Shown: piece by piece, positions 7,613 to 11,736 of the stretch
Layout: every line of letters starts with the position of its first letter
How positions within the stretch are numbered: position 1 is the first letter of the stretch
Assembly (NCBI GenBank): GCA_945492935.1
Contig: CALYVE010000021.1
Coordinates: 1-11,736, forward strand
Direction of reading: 5' to 3'
DNA length: 11,736 nucleotides
DNA from: an uncultured Lachnospiraceae bacterium
GTDB taxonomy: Bacteria; Bacillota; Clostridia; Lachnospirales; Lachnospiraceae
Made by a program: the position numbers and the translations under genes
Notes under the pieces: generated by a model
Seen by the model: the letters and a program-made list of their open reading frames with translations, nothing else
Told to the model about the DNA's origin: nothing
Database searches by the model: none

Positions 7613-8338
7613 TTAATGAATCCATCCTTTAATCTTTGCACTTGCCTCATCAATCATGGCAATCAGCTTCTCATATGCAAGTACGTCCAAATCCTTGCCG
7701 GTATTTGCATCTGCTTCTGAGAAAAGAATTGTTTTTACATAAAATGTATTAAGTACATACATCGCAATTTCATTCATAAGCTCGCTTGTACCTTTTTTCT
7801 TGATTTCATTCATCAGGTCACCAACCATACGGATAAATGTATGCCACGCAAGCACATATTCTTCGTTTTTTTGAAGATTCGGTGTATCTATCCATTTTTT
7901 GACCTTGATTTTTACACGGTTTTCTTTTGCGCACTCACCCTTTTGCAGGAAATAAGAAAATCCTTCATCCCCGTATACTCTTCCAAGTGGAAACAGTCTG
8001 CAAATACCCGGACGGACTGCATGGATTGTACAACGCCCTTCATCATTCAAAAAGCTACAGGCATCCTTCTCGTTCATTCGAAGATTCGGTAATATAAGAC
8101 CGTCCACCAAATTTAGTTCTACCTTTCCCCGGGCAAGCAGTTCTTCAAAGCCCATATCCTCTTTACCGGACAAAAAGCACATACGCCATATATCAAACGG
8201 ATCTAACACAATCGAATTGCCCATACCGGTACAACACTTGTGACAGCCTTCACATCCGCACGTATCTGCCTTCACCATATCATTTGCCTGATATGTATGA
8301 CCATCTGAAATTTGCGAAAAATCACACGCTCGCAGCAT
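7613..8338 (-). CDS. YkgJ-type CxxCxxCC putative metal-binding protein, 241 aa
   Basis: The family (YkgJ, formerly UPF0153) is predicted to bind zinc or iron; its biochemical role is not settled. The N-terminal Cys cluster reads CGCEGCHKCC (residues 27-36), followed by Cys94, Cys103 and the signature CTIHAVRPGICRLFPLGR (103-120). A further Cys is in KGEC (136). The last 100 residues are helical-looking and lack Cys, a longer tail than minimal family members. The ATG at 8338 was chosen because AGGTGGAGG lies about six bases upstream. A GTG at 8386 would add 16 residues but sits inside the predicted promoter. It is the first gene of the mtnN-luxS operon, which suggests, without proof, a link with metal supply to LuxS or with methyl-cycle metabolism. 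Confidence 0.87.
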   Translation of the reverse strand: MLRACDFSQISDGHTYQANDMVKADTCGCEGCHKCCTGMGNSIVLDPFDIWRMCFLSGKEDMGFEELLARGKVELNLVDGLILPNLRMNEKDACSFLNDEGRCTIHAVRPGICRLFPLGRVYGDEGFSYFLQKGECAKENRVKIKVKKWIDTPNLQKNEEYVLAWHTFIRMVGDLMNEIKKKGTSELMNEIAMYVLNTFYVKTILFSEADANTGKDLDVLAYEKLIAMIDEASAKIKGWIH

Positions 8339-8376
8339 AATAGCCTCCACCTGTTCAGAACGAATATTCAAAAAAT

Positions 8377-8405
8377 AATATAACACAAAACTTCCCGTTA
8401 GCCAA
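8377..8405 (-). promoter_or_regulatory. promoter of the YkgJ-mtnN-luxS operon
   Basis: Minus strand TTGGCT (8405-8400), a 17-base spacer, then TATATT (8382-8377) with a TGT extension just before it. Matches are 4 of 6 and 5 of 6 to the sigma-A consensus. Transcription would start near 8370, leaving a leader of about 32 bases before the ATG at 8338. Confidence 0.6.
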
Positions 8406-8423
8406 ACTCTTTAGTTTGTTTTT
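8403..8423. promoter_or_regulatory. inverted repeat over the -35 region of the YkgJ-mtnN-luxS promoter
   Basis: CAAACT (8403-8408) and AGTTTG (8413-8418) are perfect arms around CTTT, overlapping the -35 hexamer by three bases. Position and symmetry would suit a repressor site. On the plus strand the arms are followed by TTTTT (8419-8423), so it could also be a weak terminator, though no plus-strand gene leads into it. Both readings are tentative. Confidence 0.3.
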
Positions 8424-8503
8424 CATGATATTCCCTTTCAAATCAACAATTATCCAAAATAATAATAGCACAACAACCGTTTAATGTATATGTTTGGAAA
8501 AGC

Positions 8504-8531
8504 ACTTTTTTTACAATTGTTTCATATCATA
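8504..8531 (+). promoter_or_regulatory. candidate sigma-K-dependent promoter of sigK
   Basis: AC (8504-8505), 17 bases, then CATATCATA (8523-8531). This fits the Bacillus sigma-K consensus AC-N16/17-CATANNNTA at every specified position. Transcription would start near 8539, about 22 bases before the TTG start. In Bacillus subtilis sigK is first transcribed by sigma-E and then by sigma-K itself. A poorer sigma-E-like pair (ATATG at 8488, TTTACAAT at 8510) has a spacer longer than usual. The consensus is short, so chance is possible. Confidence 0.45.
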
Positions 8532-8560
8532 TACAAAGACAGCTTCCGAGGTTAATCATC

Positions 8561-9184
8561 TTGCAGACATTTAAACAACCCCTGTCTTTAGAGGAAGAAG
8601 CCTACTATTTTTCACGTTTTAAAGAAGGCGACCTAAACGCTCGTAACACTTTAATTGAATACAATCTCAGGCTTGTCGCTCACATAGTTAAAAAATACCA
8701 GACCGGAAACCGTAATACGGAAGATTTAATTTCGATTGGAACAATCGGATTAATTAAAGCAATCAATACGTATGACACAAATAAAGGCAGTCGCCTTGTG
8801 ACATACGCCTCACGATGTATTGAAAACGAACTGCTCATGCGACTTCGGCAGGAACGAAAAGAAACACGCGAAGTCTCACTTTATGAACCGATTGGAACCG
8901 ATAAGGAAGGAAACGAAATAAGCCTGATTGATATTATTCGAATTGATGAAGAAAGCGTTTTACATGACATTATTGTGTCCGACCACATCCGACATATTGC
9001 CGATTTATTTTTTTCAGAGCTGGATGCAAGAGAACAATTAATCATCGCCATGCGCTATGGTCTGTTTGACCAGTCAGAGTACACGCAACAGACAATTGCA
9101 AAAAAACTGAATATCTCCCGCTCCTACGTTTCACGAATCGAAAAAAAAGCATTGCAGAAGCTCCGCAATGCTCTCACACGTTAA
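8561..9184 (+). CDS. sigK: RNA polymerase sporulation sigma factor SigK
   Basis: Sigma-K directs late mother-cell transcription during sporulation (coat and spore maturation genes). The 207-aa protein has region 2 at about residues 30-100, with NLRLVAHIVKKY, the core-binding segment DLISIGTIGLIKA, and the -10 recognition helix near ASRCIENELLMRLR. The SigK-specific VSLYEPIGTDKEGNEISLID (105-124) follows, and the region 4 helix-turn-helix is at 175-201 (TQQTIAKKLNISRSYVSRIE). These favour SigK over SigE. The start is TTG at 8561 with GAGG nine bases upstream; no ATG or GTG is available nearby. The N-terminus begins directly at the conserved PLSLEEE, so there is no Bacillus-type pro-sequence, as in some clostridia. 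The gene is intact, with no skin-type insertion, and converges on the U32 gene with 3 bp between them. Confidence 0.93.
   Translation: MQTFKQPLSLEEEAYYFSRFKEGDLNARNTLIEYNLRLVAHIVKKYQTGNRNTEDLISIGTIGLIKAINTYDTNKGSRLVTYASRCIENELLMRLRQERKETREVSLYEPIGTDKEGNEISLIDIIRIDEESVLHDIIVSDHIRHIADLFFSELDAREQLIIAMRYGLFDQSEYTQQTIAKKLNISRSYVSRIEKKALQKLRNALTR
9141..9172 (-). terminator. intrinsic terminator of the rnj-to-U32 operon, inside the 3' end of sigK
   Basis: On the minus strand AGCATTGC (9172-9165) and GCAATGCT (9155-9148) form a perfect 8-bp stem with a 9-base loop, running directly into eight Ts (9148-9141, the last stem base included). It starts 16 bases after the U32 stop. The same bases are sigK codons for about KKALQKLRNAL. 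On the plus strand the A-run comes before the stem, so it should act only on the minus-strand transcript. Confidence 0.88.
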
Positions 9185-9187
9185 ACG

Positions 9188-10003
9188 CTAATCTGTAATG
9201 GAATTGATTGCTTGTTTGCACAAGGAAACTGCCTGTATCAGCTGCACATCGTCATATGCCATACCCTCAATATAAAACGCCGTGACTCCTGCCTTTGATA
9301 AACGGCCGACTTCCGACAACCAATTTCGCATTTTGGAAGCAAACACATAGGTTCCGCGTTCATCCTGCTCAACTTTATAATATTCGCCTTGCCTTTGCTC
9401 CTCCATAACAAAATATTCGGATGCGGTTTCCGATACATGACATTCCTCCAAAAAACCGCTCAATAACCTTCTGCCGGAATATGATATACATGGAATGCCA
9501 TAAATAAACACCCCTGTCTCAACATCCTCCACATGCTTTTGGGCTAGCTGTATCGCTGCATCTGACGAAAGAACATGCGCAAGCTCCACTCTGGTTGCAC
9601 CATACGTTTTCCAAAGATCACAAACATAATTGTTCGTAACATTCATCGTGGCTGAAATATGAATTGCAACCGCAGGAAGCATAATCTTCACTAACCGAAA
9701 CACACCCGGATCATATACAACTATCGCATCCGGCAATGCCTTTATCCGTGATTGAAGTTTCAAAAACAGTTCCTTTAGCATAGCAATATCTTCATTATGT
9801 GCAAAGAAATCAAAAGCAAAATATAGCTTTTTGGAAAGGGAATGCACATACGTAAGCTGTTGTTCTAACACAGAAAGAAGATCATCACCATGCTGTTTCA
9901 CAAAACTTCTGTAACAAATGCATACCGCATCTGCCCCGGCCTTTAAAACAGCTTCTATATATTCGATTTTTGAAACAGAAACAACAAGTTCATTTTGTTT
10001 CAT
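9188..10003 (-). CDS. divergent U32 family protein (TrhP/YrrN-like), 271 aa
   Basis: U32 family proteins near TrmR in Firmicutes (TrhP, formerly YrrN/YrrO) hydroxylate U34 of tRNA; others are labelled peptidases. Matching segments are AGADAVCI (22-29), DAIVVYDPG (92-100), HISATMNVTN (115-124), and the signature region VFIYGIPCISYSGRRLLSGF (165-184). GEYYKVEQDERGTYVFASK (206-224) and AGVTAFYIEGM (238-248) continue the match. It is shorter than YrrN (about 309 aa) and YrrO (about 422 aa). Cys172 is kept, but the Cys usual seven residues later is Arg179, and the usual SKDLC is SKMRN (223-227). Cluster binding, and so normal hydroxylase function, is therefore doubtful. It starts 12 bases after trmR with its ribosome binding site overlapping the trmR stop. 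Confidence 0.82.
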   Translation of the reverse strand: MKQNELVVSVSKIEYIEAVLKAGADAVCICYRSFVKQHGDDLLSVLEQQLTYVHSLSKKLYFAFDFFAHNEDIAMLKELFLKLQSRIKALPDAIVVYDPGVFRLVKIMLPAVAIHISATMNVTNNYVCDLWKTYGATRVELAHVLSSDAAIQLAQKHVEDVETGVFIYGIPCISYSGRRLLSGFLEECHVSETASEYFVMEEQRQGEYYKVEQDERGTYVFASKMRNWLSEVGRLSKAGVTAFYIEGMAYDDVQLIQAVSLCKQAINSITD

Positions 10004-10015
10004 TACGCAACCTCT

Positions 10016-10663
10016 CTACTTTTGCTTGTAAACGGACAATGCCACACCATCTGCCACCGATAAAATCGATGTTTCCAAACATTTCTCATTGCACAGGGCA
10101 TAAATATATTCTCGCATACGATCATGAATGGTACGATTGCGTTTTTCGACCGTAAAATGGGATTCAAGAACATCACCGTCCTGCAAAATATTATCCGAAA
10201 AAATAAGCGCACCATCTGTTGCAACGCGCAAAACATCCGGTAAATAACAGATATATTGCCCCTTTGCAGCATCAACAAAGATAAAGTCGTATGTGTTGTC
10301 CGAAAGCGTCTTCAACACCTGTGCTGCATCACCTTCCAATATCGTGATTTGTTGTTCTTTGCCCATGCTCGCTATATTCTGTTTTGCCTTTTTTATTCTC
10401 TCATCACTAATCTCGATTGTCGTGATGTGACTTCCTTCCGGAATCCATTTTGTCATATACAAAGAAGAATAGCCAACTGCTGTCCCAATCTCAAGAATAT
10501 TTGCAGGTTTCAACAGCAAAAGCTGTGTTTTTAACAATTCTCGTGTTTCTTTTCGAATCACAGGGACCTGTTGTTCCACAGCTTCAGCATAAATCTCTCC
10601 TAAATGACCTTCATCATCTGCAATATAAGAACGGATAAAAGATGAAACTTTACTTAATTCCAT
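10016..10663 (-). CDS. trmR: TrmR-like O-methyltransferase (tRNA 5-hydroxyuridine methyltransferase)
   Basis: TrmR (YrrM) methylates 5-hydroxyuridine at tRNA position 34 to 5-methoxyuridine, using S-adenosylmethionine. This protein is 215 aa, close to the Bacillus enzyme. The SAM-binding motif I is ILEIGTAVGYSSLYM (56-70), the acidic residue after strand 2 is in TTIEIS, and GDAAQVL follows at 111-117. The metal-site residues are Asp131 in FVDAAKGQY and Asp157-Asn158 in FSDNIL. The ATG at 10663 was chosen because AAGGAG lies seven bases upstream and it falls four bases after the previous stop. An upstream ATG (10729) would overlap the previous gene by 62 bases and add a basic tail. The neighbouring U32 protein supports the tRNA role over a catechol-type one, but the assignment rests on family and context. 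Confidence 0.88.
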   Translation of the reverse strand: MELSKVSSFIRSYIADDEGHLGEIYAEAVEQQVPVIRKETRELLKTQLLLLKPANILEIGTAVGYSSLYMTKWIPEGSHITTIEISDERIKKAKQNIASMGKEQQITILEGDAAQVLKTLSDNTYDFIFVDAAKGQYICYLPDVLRVATDGALIFSDNILQDGDVLESHFTVEKRNRTIHDRMREYIYALCNEKCLETSILSVADGVALSVYKQK

Positions 10664-10667
10664 TCCT

Positions 10668-11102
10668 TTACTCCTTTTTTTCTTCTGTTTTTTTCTCGAT
10701 ATGACAAATCTTTTCAAGAATTTCATCATATGTCATTGACGCACATAGTGTATATTTTCCTGCCACAATTTTATCTCCGTAACCTTTGACCTTAACCTTA
10801 GCCCAAAATACATACTTGTCCTTGATTATTTCCGCATCCTCAAGTGCTTCACCAATCTCCATAATGGAGGATTCGGCTTGAATTTCGATCAACTTATAGT
10901 CTCGTGACATCGGATTCTTCGCTGTTTTTCCAAATACACCATACGCAAAGTTGAATGAATAGGAGAATAACTTTATCACAAAGAAAACAATAACTAAATT
11001 AACAAGCAATCCCCACATAAAGCCTGAAGAACGCTTAAATACCTTACGAACCATCTCATCAGCATTTGTCTTTTTTTTCTTTTTATTATTTGTTTTTCCC
11101 AT
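10668..11102 (-). CDS. membrane protein with MltG LysM-like region but no catalytic domain, 144 aa
   Basis: A lysine-rich cytoplasmic N-terminus (about residues 3-24) is followed by one membrane segment (29-52) and an extracellular part. Residues 70-133 resemble the LysM-like subdomain of MltG/YceG: IEIQAESSIMEIGEALEDAEII, then YVFWAKVKVKG, AGKYTL and MTYDEILEKIC. Full MltG (endolytic transglycosylase, over 330 aa) has a C-terminal catalytic domain after this; here only a charged tail follows. In Bacillus subtilis full-length mltG (yrrL) lies next to yrrM, so the position is conserved. It may be a regulatory or peptidoglycan-sensing remnant. The ATG shares one base with the stop of the YlbF-type gene (TAATG), implying coupled translation. 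Confidence 0.8.
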   Translation of the reverse strand: MGKTNNKKKKKTNADEMVRKVFKRSSGFMWGLLVNLVIVFFVIKLFSYSFNFAYGVFGKTAKNPMSRDYKLIEIQAESSIMEIGEALEDAEIIKDKYVFWAKVKVKGYGDKIVAGKYTLCASMTYDEILEKICHIEKKTEEKKE

Positions 11103-11428
11103 TAATAATCAAACTCCAATCCTTCAGCAAGTTCACCATACATTTGCTGCATCATTTTGCAAATACGCTGCTCCGCATTCATGAAATCACTTACAATTGA
11201 ATTATGCAGCAATTCATCATATTCACGAAGAAGTGCATTCATTTCATCAAAAATATCTCCGCTCTGCTTTGCCTGAATTGCATTATTTCGATTTCTAAAA
11301 TCACGAAGCTGATTATACAATTCCTTATTATCGTACAAAACACGCTTTGTGTCCAGATATTTTCGGTATTCTGCGGATTGTTTAATCCGGGTATTTAATT
11401 GTTTGCTTTGCTCAATAACATCTTTCAT
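11102..11428 (-). CDS. YlbF/YmcA family protein, 108 aa
   Basis: The Com_YlbF family comprises small, all-helical proteins. In Bacillus subtilis YlbF and YmcA, with YaaT, form the Y-complex that steers RNase Y during mRNA maturation and affects competence and sporulation. The protein is rich in charged heptad-like stretches: VIEQSKQLNTRI, SAEYRKYLDTKRVL, NQLRDFRNRNNAIQAKQSGD and MNALLREYDELL. These match the family pattern. It has no membrane segment. The start at ATG 11428 has AAGGG seven bases upstream and lies ten bases after the RNase J stop. Which paralogue it corresponds to cannot be decided by eye. Confidence 0.82.
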   Translation of the reverse strand: MKDVIEQSKQLNTRIKQSAEYRKYLDTKRVLYDNKELYNQLRDFRNRNNAIQAKQSGDIFDEMNALLREYDELLHNSIVSDFMNAEQRICKMMQQMYGELAEGLEFDY

Positions 11429-11438
11429 GGAAATACCC

Positions 11439-11736
11439 TTATACTTCTGTAATTACTGGTAATATCATCGGACTTCTCTTTGTTTTCTTCCAAAGGAAAT
11501 CACCAAGTGCATCCTTCACGCAGGATTTTAACTTACCCCAATCCGTAATGCCACGGTCAAGACATTCATCTAAAGCTTCCTGAACTACCATGCGGCATTC
11601 ATCCATAAGATCTTCAGATTCACGTACATATACAAAACCTCTTGATACGATATCCGGTCCTGCAAGAATTTGTCCGCTCTCCTGCTCTAATGTCACAACA
11701 ACAATGATAAGACCGTTTTGTGACAAATGCTGTCTG
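11439..11736 (-). CDS. rnj: ribonuclease J, C-terminal part (5' end beyond window edge)
   Basis: RNase J is a metallo-beta-lactamase/beta-CASP nuclease with endonuclease and 5'-3' exonuclease activity in RNA processing and decay. About 98 C-terminal residues are visible. The frame stays open past the first in-frame ATG to the right edge (RQHLSQNGLIIVVVTL). Family-typical segments are ESGQILAGPDIVSRGFVYVRESEDLMDE and the C-terminal KKTKRSPMILPVITEV. This part covers the end of the beta-CASP region and the C-terminal dimerisation domain; the catalytic metal site is off the window. It is the most upstream visible gene of the operon, so the promoter is not seen. Confidence 0.93.
   Translation of the reverse strand, partial: RQHLSQNGLIIVVVTLEQESGQILAGPDIVSRGFVYVRESEDLMDECRMVVQEALDECLDRGITDWGKLKSCVKDALGDFLWKKTKRSPMILPVITEV

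Noticed and set aside
7196..8092. Plus-strand frames (7196-7720 and 7841-8092) opposite mtnN and the YkgJ-type gene
   Set aside because: They are complements of well-recognised genes and are Cys/Ile/Asn-rich as shadows usually are.
8339..8386. GTG start at 8386 for the YkgJ-type protein
   Set aside because: It lies within the predicted promoter spacer and has no proper ribosome binding site, whereas ATG 8338 has AGGTGGAGG at good spacing.
8561..9184. Assignment of the sigma factor as SigE
   Set aside because: The stretch after region 2 (IGTDKEGNEISLID) and the ISRSYVSRIEK helix match SigK better, and the SigE-type pro-sequence is absent.
9238..10638. Extra frames over the U32 and trmR genes (for example 10003-10278 minus, 10256-10534 plus)
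   Set aside because: These are other-frame shadows of recognised genes without start signals.
10664..10729. ATG at 10729 as start of the O-methyltransferase
   Set aside because: It would overlap the preceding gene by 62 bases and add a basic extension absent from the family; ATG 10663 has AAGGAG at seven bases.
1..11736. CRISPR arrays, insertion sequences, tRNA or rRNA genes, integrase or attachment sites
   Set aside because: No spaced repeats, transposase or integrase frames, or cloverleaf-like segments were seen on either strand. Apart from the surface protein, the gene set looks chromosomal and conserved.

Overview
The window looks like a low-to-moderate GC, spore-forming Gram-positive of class Clostridia, probably Lachnospiraceae. 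The grounds are a sporulation sigma-K gene without a pro-sequence, AGGAGG-type ribosome binding sites, a large surface protein ending in an SPKTGD-type sorting motif, and the gene order RNase J / YlbF-like / short MltG-like / O-methyltransferase / U32 protein. The genus is inferred from sequence character only; no search was run. All genes except sigK lie on the minus strand.

Left half (1-5643): one very large cell-surface protein gene. At least 1881 codons are open, and the 3' end is cut by the window edge just after the sorting motif. It is a mosaic of InlB-B-like, YDG/MBG-like, Ig-like, FN3-like and carboxypeptidase-regulatory-like modules, followed by a Pro/Thr/Asp/Lys linker. An extended -10 promoter and a leader with a long-range inverted repeat lie upstream (5644-5776).

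Middle (5913-8405): a small unrecognised gene (79 aa) with its own good promoter and a leader carrying three consecutive hairpins. Upstream of it is an operon read right to left, YkgJ-type CxxCxxCC protein - mtnN - luxS, ending in a strong terminator (6335-6383). MtnN and LuxS together detoxify S-adenosylhomocysteine and make the AI-2 precursor; the YkgJ-type protein is a possible metal-handling partner.

Right half (8504-11736): sigK on the plus strand, with a TTG start and a sequence matching the sigma-K promoter consensus just upstream. It converges with the 3' end of a second minus-strand operon: RNase J (C-terminus only), YlbF/YmcA-type protein, a membrane protein with the LysM-like part of MltG but no catalytic domain, TrmR-like O-methyltransferase, and a divergent U32 protein. 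sigK and the U32 gene are 3 bp apart. The minus-strand operon's terminator lies inside the last codons of sigK.

No tRNA, rRNA, CRISPR array, transposase, prophage or defence locus was seen. The most interesting unexplained items are the structured leader of the 79-aa gene, the U32 protein that has lost typical cluster cysteines, the terminator embedded antisense in sigK, and the YkgJ-mtnN-luxS association.
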